The notes under the pieces were generated by a model. That model was not told the DNA's origin. It worked only from the letters and a program-made list of their open reading frames with translations, and did not search any database. Positions 33,907-42,958 of a DNA stretch of 64,000 bases are shown here, piece after piece; the stretch's first letter is position 1, and each line of letters begins with the position of its first letter. The position numbers and the translations under genes are program-made. The stretch covers positions 3,218,420 through 3,282,419 of the forward strand of contig NZ_LT669941.1 of NCBI RefSeq assembly GCF_900128505.1. Reading direction: 5' to 3'. Origin of the DNA: Parabacteroides timonensis (lineage in GTDB: Bacteria > Bacteroidota > Bacteroidia > Bacteroidales > Tannerellaceae).

Positions 33907-33932
33907 TAAATAACAATTAAAACAACACAATC

Positions 33933-34295
33933 ATGAAAGTTAATTTTAATGTCGCGTTTAAGAATTTCGATGGAAAAGACGTAACTGAAACGTATCAGGA
34001 AGTGGTACGTGAAGAAGTGAACGGTGTAGTAAAAGATGTAGTAAAAGAAAGGGTTAAAACTCAGATGATCTACCGCATGGTAGCCTCTATACTCTTTGTT
34101 GGCAAAGAATGTAAAGATGTGGATGAAAAAATGGTTTCATTCAATTTGTCTCAACGTATTTACAATGCAAAGGGAGCGATAGAGATAACAACGGAGGAAG
34201 CCGCCTTAATTAAAAAATTGGTTGCGGATTCTCTTATTGCCGGGGCTTATGCTCAGGTTGTATATTTATTGGAAAATGGTACATCAAAAAAATAA
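33933..34295 (+). CDS. Hypothetical tail-region protein
   Basis: The 120-residue soluble protein opens MKVNFNVAFKNFDGKDVTET and has a helical C-terminal half. Small proteins in this slot behind the tail tip occur in many Bacteroidetes siphophages; whether it is a virion part or chaperone is not known. Confidence 0.65.
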   Translation: MKVNFNVAFKNFDGKDVTETYQEVVREEVNGVVKDVVKERVKTQMIYRMVASILFVGKECKDVDEKMVSFNLSQRIYNAKGAIEITTEEAALIKKLVADSLIAGAYAQVVYLLENGTSKK

Positions 34296-34299
34296 CATT

Positions 34300-34596
34300 A
34301 TGGAAATCGTATCGAATAAAATCAACCAGATAGCAACATCCCGAATATGTGAAAGTATTACCAATACTTATACATATTCCCAAGATGTAGGAGACCCCAT
34401 AGTAAACATCCGGATCGAAACGTCAAAGAATGGGAATAAAGTTGCTGGCACTGATTACATGGGGACTTCCAATCGGTTACTACTTGACATGAACGATTAC
34501 AAAGCGTTGGACTTGGGAGAAAGGAAAGCTGTAGTATCGGCAATATTGGATGATGTAGAAACTATTTTATCAGGTAAAAATGAAAATAGTGTATAA
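34300..34596 (+). CDS. Hypothetical tail-region protein
   Basis: The 98-residue product starts at ATG 34300, 4 bp after the previous stop; the longer frame start at 34222 would overlap that gene. It contains VNIRIETSKNGNKVAGTDYM and an acidic helical C-terminus. It overlaps the next gene by 17 bp. Function unknown. Confidence 0.62.
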   Translation: MEIVSNKINQIATSRICESITNTYTYSQDVGDPIVNIRIETSKNGNKVAGTDYMGTSNRLLLDMNDYKALDLGERKAVVSAILDDVETILSGKNENSV

Positions 34597-34900
34597 CAAC
34601 ATATTACCAATTAAGGGGTTTACTGCAATTAATCTTTTCGGAGTAGTTTTTGTCCGGAAAGAGTACAAGCCTCTTATCCGACGAATACAGAATCATGAAG
34701 CCATTCATACGGTTCAGATGAAAGAAATGCTTTATGTCTTTTTTTATCTCTGGTATCTAGTGGAATGGTTCGTTAAACTTTTTCGTTATGGTCGGAAATC
34801 ATACGAAAATATCTCATTTGAAAGAGAGGCTTATACATATCAGTATGACTGCTCTTATTTAGAAAAACGGAAAAAATATCATTGGATTAAACGACTATGA
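34580..34900 (+). CDS. Small HExxH membrane protein (mini-metalloprotease candidate)
   Basis: The 106-residue protein contains HEAIHTVQ (residues 39-46), a zinc-peptidase HExxH motif, followed by a hydrophobic helix (MLYVFFYLWYLVEWFVKLF) and FEREAY about 35 residues further on, whose glutamate could be the third ligand. It is otherwise too small for known families. It lies between tail tip and fibre genes and overlaps the fibre gene by 4 bp. The catalytic role is inferred from the motif. Confidence 0.6.
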   Translation: MKIVYNNILPIKGFTAINLFGVVFVRKEYKPLIRRIQNHEAIHTVQMKEMLYVFFYLWYLVEWFVKLFRYGRKSYENISFEREAYTYQYDCSYLEKRKKYHWIKRL

Positions 34901-37152
34901 CACAGGAAGAATTTGATAGTTTAGTTCAGCGGGTAACGAATGCGTTGCAAGGAAGTTCGAATATGGCTACCGATCTCAGGGTTGTAAAATCCCCGATTGG
35001 CGTTAATCTTCTTCCGGGAATACTCAGTGGAGAACTTGTAACCTTAGAAGCTGCATCTTTAATGGGGACGGACGGTAAAACCCCTTTATTTGAAGTGGGG
35101 GCTATTTCTTCCGGGTTGGAAACCGATGCCTCTATTACGCTGTCGGGAACAGACCCATCCGGTAATCCTATTTATAAAATAGCTCTTGTCCTGCCTAAAG
35201 GGGATTCAGGTAAAAACCCGATTCTTGAATTTGAAGGAATTTCAACAGGAGAACCGGATACAGATGCAACGGCAAGTTTTAAGGAGAACGGAACTACAGA
35301 AGATGGACAACCAAAGTATAAACTATCTCTGACTATACCACGAGGAAGTAAAGGGGATAAAGGAAATGACGGAAAAACCCCGGTAATGGAAGCCGGAAGT
35401 GTATCTAAAGGACTGGAACCGTCTGTGTCTATTATTCCTAACGGTGATGATCCATTAGGTAATCCAAAGTATAAAATAGACTTGGTTCTACCGCAAGGTG
35501 ATGCTGGTAAAAATCCGATTCTTGAATTTAGTGAGATAGTGACAGGTGCGGCAGGTTCTGAGGCTTCTGCTGTCTTTACTCCGGTCGGACAAACCCCAGA
35601 AGGAAATCCGAAATACTTATTAAAATTGACTATTCCTAGAGGGGATACGGGATTGCCTGGTAAGGGTTCCGGGAATGTCTCTGTAAATGGTTCTGATTTA
35701 ATAAGAGGAAAACAGTATCTTTTTGTTCCTTCTTCTGGTGGAAGTACAGAAGGTTCTTTTGTTGAGTATATTCCTTTTAACGATGCTGAGTTGAGGGAAG
35801 AGATAGAACGAAATCTACAGTTGGCAAAAACATATACAAACGAACAAATTGCAGGTATTGTCCAATTTGATATTCAGGTTGTTTTTGTGTTACCGGAGAC
35901 GGGGAAGAAAGGAGTAATTTACCTTGTTCCTAAAGAAGGTTCTACGATAGACACACATAACGAATATATTTGGATTGAAAGCATAAATGATTATGAGTTG
36001 ATCGGAACTACCGAAGTGGATTTGTCAAACTACTACACCAAAACACAATCGCTGCAAATGTTTGCGACAAAGGAAGAAGCGTTGAGCAAGGCTATACTGG
36101 ATATATCGGTACTGTTCGATGCAGAAGGTGGTTTGATAGGTACGTTTGATTCGGCTTTTGCCACTAATTTTAGAACTGCTGTTTCTCGCAATGTGTCCGC
36201 TGTATTACTAAATGGAGTGGTGTTGCCTTGTGAGTTTTCGTTATCAGGAAACACAGGAGGTATGTATATCTCTCAAAACAGTATGGTTCAGGCAGGAAGG
36301 ATGAATGTAGAGTCAAGACGTTTTGAACTTGATCTATCTGGATTGACTGCTACCAGTTTAAATATGAAAGTCCTTTTAAGAAATGATTTTTCAGACAATC
36401 GTTATTTTTTAAGTGGTACAGGTGAATACTTAGCGATTAAAAAATACAACCCTGTTGTATTTGGGAACCCATTACTTTACAAGTCGTTAAGTAATACAGC
36501 CAACCCCGTAGAACTAGATAGCTTTTTAAATGGCGTTACCGTTGCTGACGTGGACGCTGCAATACAGGACTCTCAACCTTTTATATTCCTTCTTTTGGGT
36601 TCCGGTTATGGTGCTGGATACATGAGGGCTACTTCTGTCGAAAAATACACGGATGGCGGTACATATTACGTCTTTACTCTTGAAAAAATGTGGGGTGGTG
36701 TTTCACCTAACAGAGACGGTATAACTTCATACAGATTAAGACTAACGGCTAATGAAGGTGTATTTACAAATTTGATGTTAAGAGGTACACAGATAGGGGG
36801 ACAGTATCAGGCGGTAACTGCTGACACTGTTTATTTTAGTGGTGGCTTATCAAATGTTTTTCTTTATGACTCTGATGCAAGTCCTATCAATATACCTATT
36901 ACATGCCCGTGGTATTATCCTATGCAAAACGCAACAACTACGGTTATTATCAGGAATACGGGGAACAATGAAAAGACTTTTACACTATCGTTGGCTGATA
37001 GTGCAAAAGATGATAATTCCGGGTTGCTATTGACAGGTGAACTTCCTGCCATTCCGGGTAAAAATGAAATTGAATTAAATATTCTATGGGCTAATTATAT
37101 GTATATTGTACGGGCTTCGGAACCTTACGATTATACAGCATATACGCAATAA
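34897..37152 (+). CDS. Tail fibre with four tandem repeats
   Basis: The 751-residue protein has a helical N-terminus, four tandem units of about 50 residues (about 56-255, each built like GKNPILEFEGISTGE then PKYKLSLTIPRGSKGDKG), a short collagen-like GDTGLPGKGSG, a coiled coil near 300-320, and a beta-rich C-terminal domain likely to bind a receptor. It is the main adsorption-fibre candidate. Stop and next start are 1 bp apart. Confidence 0.82.
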   Translation: MTQEEFDSLVQRVTNALQGSSNMATDLRVVKSPIGVNLLPGILSGELVTLEAASLMGTDGKTPLFEVGAISSGLETDASITLSGTDPSGNPIYKIALVLPKGDSGKNPILEFEGISTGEPDTDATASFKENGTTEDGQPKYKLSLTIPRGSKGDKGNDGKTPVMEAGSVSKGLEPSVSIIPNGDDPLGNPKYKIDLVLPQGDAGKNPILEFSEIVTGAAGSEASAVFTPVGQTPEGNPKYLLKLTIPRGDTGLPGKGSGNVSVNGSDLIRGKQYLFVPSSGGSTEGSFVEYIPFNDAELREEIERNLQLAKTYTNEQIAGIVQFDIQVVFVLPETGKKGVIYLVPKEGSTIDTHNEYIWIESINDYELIGTTEVDLSNYYTKTQSLQMFATKEEALSKAILDISVLFDAEGGLIGTFDSAFATNFRTAVSRNVSAVLLNGVVLPCEFSLSGNTGGMYISQNSMVQAGRMNVESRRFELDLSGLTATSLNMKVLLRNDFSDNRYFLSGTGEYLAIKKYNPVVFGNPLLYKSLSNTANPVELDSFLNGVTVADVDAAIQDSQPFIFLLLGSGYGAGYMRATSVEKYTDGGTYYVFTLEKMWGGVSPNRDGITSYRLRLTANEGVFTNLMLRGTQIGGQYQAVTADTVYFSGGLSNVFLYDSDASPINIPITCPWYYPMQNATTTVIIRNTGNNEKTFTLSLADSAKDDNSGLLLTGELPAIPGKNEIELNILWANYMYIVRASEPYDYTAYTQ

Positions 37153-37153
37153 T

Positions 37154-39013
37154 ATGGGAAACAGAAGACGATCAATGTTGTTTAAGAGCGAACAATTGCC
37201 TCATTTATGGTACTTGGCAAATGAAGTTCCTGCTGGTGCAGCTTATTTGGCTATATGGTATAGAAATAAACTATATGGTGTGGCATTATCTGGATATTGG
37301 GATTCTTCTAAAGAAGAACTAGAAGCTAGTAAAATAGGTTTTATTGTTGCTCGTTCTTCATACAAATTTATAATTGCAGATGAAGATTTTGTAAATAATT
37401 TGCCGTGGACTATGTCTGGCGGTTCCGGTTTAGTCGAGGGCGCAACTTCGGCTACATCTGCATCTGTGGTATTGAGTGATTACAAAGGTATTGAAAATAC
37501 TTTTGCCATGTATGCAGAAAAAGGAGGCTATGCGACTGCTGCCGGTCATTGTATAAATACTCCTTTCCCTAATGGTTCTCCTGCTATGTTAATGTCAGGG
37601 GGGTATGCTAATCAAGCTAATCTTTTAAGAAATAATATTACGAATATAGCAAATAAATACGGTCTGTCAGGTTTTGATAGCACTGGCATTTATTGGATTT
37701 CAACACAGGCTAATGCTACACAGGCTTGGGGAGGTAAACTAGGAGCATCAAGTATAGCTATCTACGCTTACACAAAGACAGTAAATTATAAAATACGTAG
37801 AGCAATGATAATACCGGAAGATAACGGAGTTTTTAAGCCGATAGTATTATCGTACACAGGTGAATATACTTGGACTGTTCAAAACGGTTACAGGTCTAGT
37901 CCTTTGTCAGAAGGCAGATTAGAAACTATTGAAAGAATACATATAAAAAACAATGTTATATATCAGCGTGTAAGGGTATCAGCTTACCTAGAAGGAGAGA
38001 GCGACGCTTATACCAATATGTCTGTAGGTTTACTCAATGAGGACTGGGGAGCAGAAGGAAGATGGACTAAAAAGATTTATCCTTATGAGGGTTATTCTTT
38101 TGACAATCCTTATGTTGTAGAATTTGATATTCCTGCCTATGGGGAGAACTTTATTGACATAAAACTGTATGCGTTTGAAGCCGGGAAACAAGCATTTTAT
38201 AAAGTTGAAATCATAGATGAACTTCCCAAAAACTTTGATGTTGTTATTGACCCGAATAATGCACCTAAATTTGATATAAGTGTAAACAGGTTTTATTTAA
38301 TGTATTTCTACACAACGGGTTCTTATGTTAATGGAATTAAGATGTTAGCCAATAAACTTATGGCTGTTAGATTATATTATTATGTAATTGGAGGTGCAAC
38401 AACTGCGGATATTTATTTTAGTAAGATAGGTGCTTCCAGTATATCTACTTCTAACTATGACAAAAAAATTCCAATGGAAATAATACCACCCGCTAAACCG
38501 TATTATTTTGATTATGTATTGAATGAGGGAGAAAATAAGATACTGGCATTATTGTCTTCTAAATCAAACAATAATTACTACTTCTATTTTAAATTGGAAG
38601 AACTTATTGTTGACAATGGTGTTAGAATAGATTACAAAGGTGACTGGTTATTAGATGTTTATGAATTTTATAAATCTCCTGCAATTGGTTCAGGAGCAAC
38701 AACTGGAAATACAACTTTAACAGCTAACATAATAACATTAAAGGATAATGTTAAATTAAAAGTAACATATTATCCTAGCAGTAGAACAGGTAATTATCTG
38801 TATATCGGAAAATTAGATGTAAATGTAGGTACTGGAAGTTCTTCTTATTCTGCTAGATTAGCAGGAACAAATTATACACCTGATAATGCACCTTCATTAG
38901 AAATTGAAATACCAACAGCCGGAAGTCACTATATACAATTCATGTATAACAAGGCTTATAGTGCCGCAACAGGAGATGATGCAGGATATGTAAAAATTGA
39001 AATCATTGAATAA
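37154..39013 (+). CDS. Tail fibre / receptor-binding protein
   Basis: The 619-residue protein starts at ATG 37154 (MGNRRRSMLFKSEQLPHLWY), right after the previous stop; the longer frame at 37106 would overlap it. It is beta-strand rich, with a C-terminal pair of similar domains (VVIDPNNAPKFDISVNRFYL and SPAIGSGATTGNTTLTANII) that resemble carbohydrate-binding jelly rolls. No chaperone gene follows. It probably works with the preceding fibre. Confidence 0.72.
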   Translation: MGNRRRSMLFKSEQLPHLWYLANEVPAGAAYLAIWYRNKLYGVALSGYWDSSKEELEASKIGFIVARSSYKFIIADEDFVNNLPWTMSGGSGLVEGATSATSASVVLSDYKGIENTFAMYAEKGGYATAAGHCINTPFPNGSPAMLMSGGYANQANLLRNNITNIANKYGLSGFDSTGIYWISTQANATQAWGGKLGASSIAIYAYTKTVNYKIRRAMIIPEDNGVFKPIVLSYTGEYTWTVQNGYRSSPLSEGRLETIERIHIKNNVIYQRVRVSAYLEGESDAYTNMSVGLLNEDWGAEGRWTKKIYPYEGYSFDNPYVVEFDIPAYGENFIDIKLYAFEAGKQAFYKVEIIDELPKNFDVVIDPNNAPKFDISVNRFYLMYFYTTGSYVNGIKMLANKLMAVRLYYYVIGGATTADIYFSKIGASSISTSNYDKKIPMEIIPPAKPYYFDYVLNEGENKILALLSSKSNNNYYFYFKLEELIVDNGVRIDYKGDWLLDVYEFYKSPAIGSGATTGNTTLTANIITLKDNVKLKVTYYPSSRTGNYLYIGKLDVNVGTGSSSYSARLAGTNYTPDNAPSLEIEIPTAGSHYIQFMYNKAYSAATGDDAGYVKIEIIE

Positions 39014-39015
39014 TT

Positions 39016-39048
39016 ATGGCAACACGAAGAAGAAAAGCATATTCGTAA
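39016..39048 (+). pseudogene. Ten-codon remnant resembling a fibre gene start
   Basis: ATG at 39016 opens MATRRRKAYS and stops. The basic opening resembles the fibre start at 37154 (MGNRRRS). It may be the remains of a third fibre gene lost by deletion, or a chance short frame. Confidence 0.3.
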
Positions 39049-39081
39049 ATTGGTATTGTAGAAGTATTAAATATATAAATA

Positions 39082-39507
39082 ATGGAGAACTACACAGATA
39101 AATTCCTTTTTGGGCTGATTGAGTTTTTTGCTTGGGCGAAATGGCTTTTCTTCCTGGCTTTAGTCTTAACGTTGGGTGATCTGAAATTTGGTATTGCAGC
39201 ATCCCAATATCGAAAAGACCCTATCAAACGGTCAAGGGCAGTCCGACGTACAATGGATAAGATCACTAGTTATATCATTTGGGTTGTAATGGCTTATTCC
39301 TTTGGTCAAGCGTTTGGTAAACCTTTTGGAATCGACTTGTTACCTCTTATAATCCTGCTGGTTATATATGGGGTTGAATTGGAAAGTATATATGTTAATT
39401 ACTTTGCGGCACGTGGTAAACACGTAAAAGTAAAGTTCTTAAATTTCTTTGGAAAGAAAACGGATATAATAGAAATAGAAAGTGATAAAAATGAGACAGA
39501 TAAATAA
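39082..39507 (+). CDS. Phage holin
   Basis: The 141-residue inner-membrane protein has two to three hydrophobic segments (FFAWAKWLFFLALVLTLG, IIWVVMAYSFGQAF, LLPLIILLVIYGVEL) and a charged tail. It resembles holins of Bacteroidetes phages and directly precedes the amidase, so it would time lysis by opening the inner membrane. It overlaps the endolysin gene slightly. Confidence 0.84.
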   Translation: MENYTDKFLFGLIEFFAWAKWLFFLALVLTLGDLKFGIAASQYRKDPIKRSRAVRRTMDKITSYIIWVVMAYSFGQAFGKPFGIDLLPLIILLVIYGVELESIYVNYFAARGKHVKVKFLNFFGKKTDIIEIESDKNETDK

Positions 39508-39967
39508 AATCATAGTACATTGTACTGCATCACGTGAGGGGCAACCCCTAACAGTTGCAGATATTGATAAAATGCACCAGGCACACGGATGGAACGGTAT
39601 CGGCTATCATTACGTAGTTTATGCCGATGGATCAGTTCATAAAGGGCGACCAGTGGAGAAAGCCGGGGCACACGTTTCAGGGCACAATGCGGACAGTATA
39701 GGCATTTGTTATGTCGGTGGACTGGATGGTTCAGGAAACCCCAAAGACACCCGCACCAAAGCGCAAAAGGCTGCTATCCGTGAATTAGTAAATGAATTGT
39801 GCCGGAAGTATCCGAACGTTATAGAAGTAAGGGGGCATCGGGATTATTCACCAGACTTGAATGGTAACGGTGTGATTGAACCTTTTGAATGGTTAAAAGC
39901 TTGCCCCTGCTTTGACGTACAGAGTGAATTTACTTCGTTCCTACCTAATGTAAATGTAAAACCATGA
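39491..39967 (+). CDS. N-acetylmuramoyl-L-alanine amidase (endolysin)
   Basis: The 158-residue zinc amidase (amidase_2/PGRP fold) cuts peptidoglycan stem peptides from the glycan. IIVHCTAS carries the first zinc histidine, GIGYHYVVYADG the substrate strand, HVSGHNADSIGICYVGG the middle, and VRGHRDYSPDLNGNG the second histidine. There is no signal peptide, so it depends on the holin. ATG 39491 is preferred over GTG 39482. Confidence 0.93.
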   Translation: MRQINKIIVHCTASREGQPLTVADIDKMHQAHGWNGIGYHYVVYADGSVHKGRPVEKAGAHVSGHNADSIGICYVGGLDGSGNPKDTRTKAQKAAIRELVNELCRKYPNVIEVRGHRDYSPDLNGNGVIEPFEWLKACPCFDVQSEFTSFLPNVNVKP

Positions 39968-40431
39968 AAGGCTTTGTATTACTCTGGTGTATGTTTCTCC
40001 TGTTTGGGTGTGGAACAAAAAAGCAAAACTATAGATCGGAAACGGTTAGTGCGGCTGTCAGCAGTCAAAAAGACAGTACACATTTTACTGAATCTGTTCA
40101 ACGAACAATTACGGAGTTATTGGAATATAAAGGAACAGGAATCATAACTATAACAGAGTTATCCAAGCCGGACAGTATCGGCAACCAATACATTGTAAAG
40201 ACTACCCAGATGGATATCCATTCGGAACAAAAAAAATCGGTTATAACTGATGAAAATGGCGATAAACAGAAAATTGACACATCTGTAAAAGTGAAAGATG
40301 AGGGAACAAAGGTAGTTGTTACGGATGAGGTGCTAATTAATAGGAAATCTGTTTTACCCAATTGGAGTTCTGGATTGATCGTCGTTTTATTCGGTTGTCT
40401 AGGTTTGTGGATAGCAAAAAAACTTAAATAG
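39964..40431 (+). CDS. Single-protein spanin (u-spanin) candidate
   Basis: The 155-residue protein has a lipoprotein signal with lipobox LLFGC (Cys16), a periplasmic region predicted as beta-strand with little coiled coil, and one C-terminal transmembrane helix (about 133-150). Anchoring in the outer membrane by lipid and in the inner membrane by the helix is the u-spanin plan seen in phage T1 gp11. It follows holin and amidase, overlapping by 4 bp, and would fuse the two membranes at the end of lysis. Confidence 0.72.
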   Translation: MKGFVLLWCMFLLFGCGTKKQNYRSETVSAAVSSQKDSTHFTESVQRTITELLEYKGTGIITITELSKPDSIGNQYIVKTTQMDIHSEQKKSVITDENGDKQKIDTSVKVKDEGTKVVVTDEVLINRKSVLPNWSSGLIVVLFGCLGLWIAKKLK

Positions 40432-40469
40432 AACTTTTTCTCATAGTATATAATTTAAGTAGTATGGTT

Positions 40470-40506
40470 AGCCGTTTTGCCTGTGAAGGTAGAACGGCTT
40501 TATTAT
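40470..40506 (+). terminator. Terminator of the late/lysis operon
   Basis: AGCCGTT (40470-40476) pairs with AACGGCT (40493-40499), with an extra inner TGCCT/AGGTA stem. The following TTATTAT is a weak T-run. Confidence 0.6.
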
Positions 40507-40551
40507 ATCAATCTATTAAAGTTGATTTTTTTGAAAAAAAGCACATATTTG

Positions 40552-40582
40552 TTTGCTAGTAACAAACTTATTTGTATATTTG
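40552..40582 (+). promoter_or_regulatory. Promoter of the accessory gene at 40630
   Basis: TTTG (40552-40555), 19 bp, TATATTTG (40575-40582) matches the host consensus fully. A GTTTG/CAAAC inverted repeat (40551-40555, 40563-40567) lies between the boxes. The leader contains GCGG/CCGC at 40599-40613. Confidence 0.78.
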
Positions 40583-40629
40583 TAATGTCATAATAAACGC
40601 GGGTGACGTCCGCATAAGTTCTTTACATT

Positions 40630-40965
40630 ATGGAACAATTGTTCAAAGCTATCTTTGAGATAGCAAAGCAGAATCCTGACGGATTCACGGTTGACCTTAC
40701 AACCTTAAAAAAGGTCACAAAGGGAATTTCAGTTGCTTATCTTGAAACACAAGACAGTTTCGGTGAAAATGGACTGAAAAGAGTTCTTAACCATGCTTTA
40801 GAGCACGAAAAGAAAGTCGGTGGATGGCTAAATGAGGAAAACAATTTGTTTTACTTTGACAGTATCCGGATTTTCACAAACCTAGAAGAAGCTAAGCAAT
40901 TCGGGCGTGAAAATAAACAGATTGCAATTTTCGACCTATCGCATTTGAAACTCATCAAATTGTGA
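40630..40965 (+). CDS. Accessory (moron-type) protein of unknown function
   Basis: The 111-residue protein has a conserved look (VAYLETQDSFGENGLKRVLN, VGGWLNEENNLFYFDS and a terminal QIAIFDLSHLKLIKL). The pattern of gene product with GGW and xYFDS blocks occurs in plasmid and phage proteins of unknown role. It has a consensus host promoter and its own terminator, so it can be expressed in the lysogen independently of phage regulation. A host-fitness or defence role is inferred from that layout only. Confidence 0.68.
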   Translation: MEQLFKAIFEIAKQNPDGFTVDLTTLKKVTKGISVAYLETQDSFGENGLKRVLNHALEHEKKVGGWLNEENNLFYFDSIRIFTNLEEAKQFGRENKQIAIFDLSHLKLIKL

Positions 40966-40969
40966 AACC

Positions 40970-41004
40970 GGGGAGAGGCGAAAGTCTCTCCCTCTCCCTT
41001 TTTT
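40970..41004 (+). terminator. Terminator after the accessory gene
   Basis: GGGAGAG (40971-40977) can pair with either of two overlapping CTCTCCC copies (40986-40992, 40992-40998), the second followed by TTTTTT. Confidence 0.78.
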
Positions 41005-41045
41005 AATAAAAAAACCGATTGTCAAATCGTAAAATGATAGTAAGT

Positions 41046-41513
41046 ATGAAAAATTTAGATTTGTTACCTCTGTCAGTCGAGAGTAAAAAAAGACTGGAAG
41101 AATTTGCAAAACAATATAAGCGTTATGCTCATATTGTTGTTGAAGTGGTTTCTTTTAGTGAAGACCGTTTGATTGTCCGTGCCGAACAAAAGGATATGGT
41201 CAACAACGTCTTTCTTTCAAAGAAGGAACTAACAGAACGCACCCGTGAAATGTTTAAGGGGGAGATACCCGAAAACTGGAAACTTACTGTATCTGCTGTG
41301 AACTTTGATCGCAAAGATATTGATAGTATGACCATAGACTGGGTTAAATCCCGTATGGAACGCTTGGGATTGCGTAATAAACATCTTAGTAACTATACAG
41401 GAATAGATAAATGTACATTATCATCTTTGCTTTCAGGAGATAAAGAATTAACAAAATGGCATAAAGTTGCACTTTACTATTTCTTTAAATATTACGAAGT
41501 TGCTAGATTCTGA
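41046..41513 (+). CDS. HTH protein next to the integrase
   Basis: The 155-residue protein has an N-terminal region of mixed character (LDLLPLSVESKKRLEEFAKQ) and a C-terminal helix-turn-helix (MERLGLRNKHLSNYTGIDKC, then TLSSLLSGDKELTKWHKVAL). I start it at ATG 41046; TTG 41019 and ATG 41034 are in frame upstream. It could regulate the integrase, which converges on it, or its neighbour at 40630. Confidence 0.68.
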   Translation: MKNLDLLPLSVESKKRLEEFAKQYKRYAHIVVEVVSFSEDRLIVRAEQKDMVNNVFLSKKELTERTREMFKGEIPENWKLTVSAVNFDRKDIDSMTIDWVKSRMERLGLRNKHLSNYTGIDKCTLSSLLSGDKELTKWHKVALYYFFKYYEVARF

Positions 41514-41621
41514 AAAAAGTTTTTAAAACAGAAGGGTTTTCATTGGGTAGTAGTCTTTTTTTGAGACATTTAGACATATTCAAATACACTTTTCATTAGG
41601 TGGACGAATAGGGATGCTTTG

Positions 41622-42956
41622 TCATTCCAGCAAAGCATCCTTTTCTGATTGTTTCCCACTGAAATATGGATGATTCACCAAGCGTTTTGCATTATCTTCT
41701 GCCGAAACTTTGATATAAGATATAGTTTGTTCAATCTTAGAGTGTCCAAGAATATCCTGTATAAATTTCAAATCCACACCAGCCAGGTACATATTTGTAG
41801 CCCCTGAACGTCTAGCAGTATGGGAAGTAATAAATTCATATTTCAGTTTTACGGTTTCAATACGTTTCCCCCCCCTTGTTTTGGAAAGAATAACTTCTTC
41901 ATTGATTCCTGCCAACTTACCAATGGCTTTGATCTGCTTATTGTGCTTTTGGTCAGATATAGATGCAGGTAAGATATTATTCCTTCGTTTTAATAATTCC
42001 CTAAGTTGGTAGTGCATTGGAACATATACTTTCTTATCCCTTTTCACAGTCCATATACGAATGATATTATCCTTGAAGTGCAAAGAATCCAATCGTGAAT
42101 AATCGGAGTGCCTAAGTGCTGTAAAACAACCAAAAAGGAAACGATCCCTTTCTTCGTTCAACGATTTAATAGTAGTTTTTAGATTTTTATTCCGGTATTC
42201 ATTCTTTTTCAATAACTCTTCTGTTATTTCCAAATTATAAATTTTCTGTATTTCTTCCAAGGTAAGATATATGGCATCGGTTTCTTCTGCCTCAACCTTG
42301 AATTCAGCATCTTTATATCCGGTAAATTCATGTATCTTACCTTGGGATGCAGTCATAAACTTAGATATATTTTTAAACATAGTACCTATATAGTTCTTAG
42401 TATAATGTACCTCATCACCACCTTTGATAAAGGTACTATTCAGAAGCCATTTATTGAATTTGTTGTAAAAGTTAATATCTATGTCAATAAATCTTAGCTT
42501 TGTCTTAAACAGTTTTTCAAACTCGATCAGCTTGTTTATTGTAGTTTGATAACTTTTTTTGGTGTTCTTGCTTTTGTTTGATTCTGCTCGGTATTTGATA
42601 GCAAAGGAAACAAGGTATTGTTCATCTTCATTTTCAATTACACCACCAGCTTCAATGTTACGGTTTCTAAGAACTTCATCAACCTTATCCTTCACCATCT
42701 TTTTTGTAGGAATAACCAGTCCAAAACTATTAATAGCTTCTTCGATCAGATCAGTCCAATCATCAAGTCTGGTATTAATATGAGAGGCTTCCGGGTACTC
42801 CCGTGATGTACGACATCTATACTTATTTTCATTCCAATATTTGGTGATTACGCTTTCACCAATAGAAATAATGTATCTTTGTCCCTTGTGCCGAACTATA
42901 GCACGGAGTGCAGATATATCTTTCTTTGCGTTATCTAAATAAAAACCTACTTTCAT
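41622..42956 (-). CDS. int: Tyrosine-family phage integrase
   Basis: The 444-residue recombinase has an N-terminal arm-binding domain, a SAM-like core-binding domain, and a catalytic domain with all key residues: R282 (FTALRHSDYSRL), H379 and R382 (SHTARRSGATN), H405 (LGHSKIEQ) and nucleophile Y414. ATG 42956 is chosen over the TTG at 42980, which lies inside repeat elements. It faces attR and would insert the phage at the 13-bp tRNA core. Confidence 0.95.
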   Translation of the reverse strand: MKVGFYLDNAKKDISALRAIVRHKGQRYIISIGESVITKYWNENKYRCRTSREYPEASHINTRLDDWTDLIEEAINSFGLVIPTKKMVKDKVDEVLRNRNIEAGGVIENEDEQYLVSFAIKYRAESNKSKNTKKSYQTTINKLIEFEKLFKTKLRFIDIDINFYNKFNKWLLNSTFIKGGDEVHYTKNYIGTMFKNISKFMTASQGKIHEFTGYKDAEFKVEAEETDAIYLTLEEIQKIYNLEITEELLKKNEYRNKNLKTTIKSLNEERDRFLFGCFTALRHSDYSRLDSLHFKDNIIRIWTVKRDKKVYVPMHYQLRELLKRRNNILPASISDQKHNKQIKAIGKLAGINEEVILSKTRGGKRIETVKLKYEFITSHTARRSGATNMYLAGVDLKFIQDILGHSKIEQTISYIKVSAEDNAKRLVNHPYFSGKQSEKDALLE

Positions 42957-42958
42957 AT

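Noticed and set aside
34897..39048. Diversity-generating retroelement or invertible fibre switch.
   Set aside because: No reverse transcriptase, template-variable repeat pair, invertase gene or inverted repeats were seen near the fibre genes.
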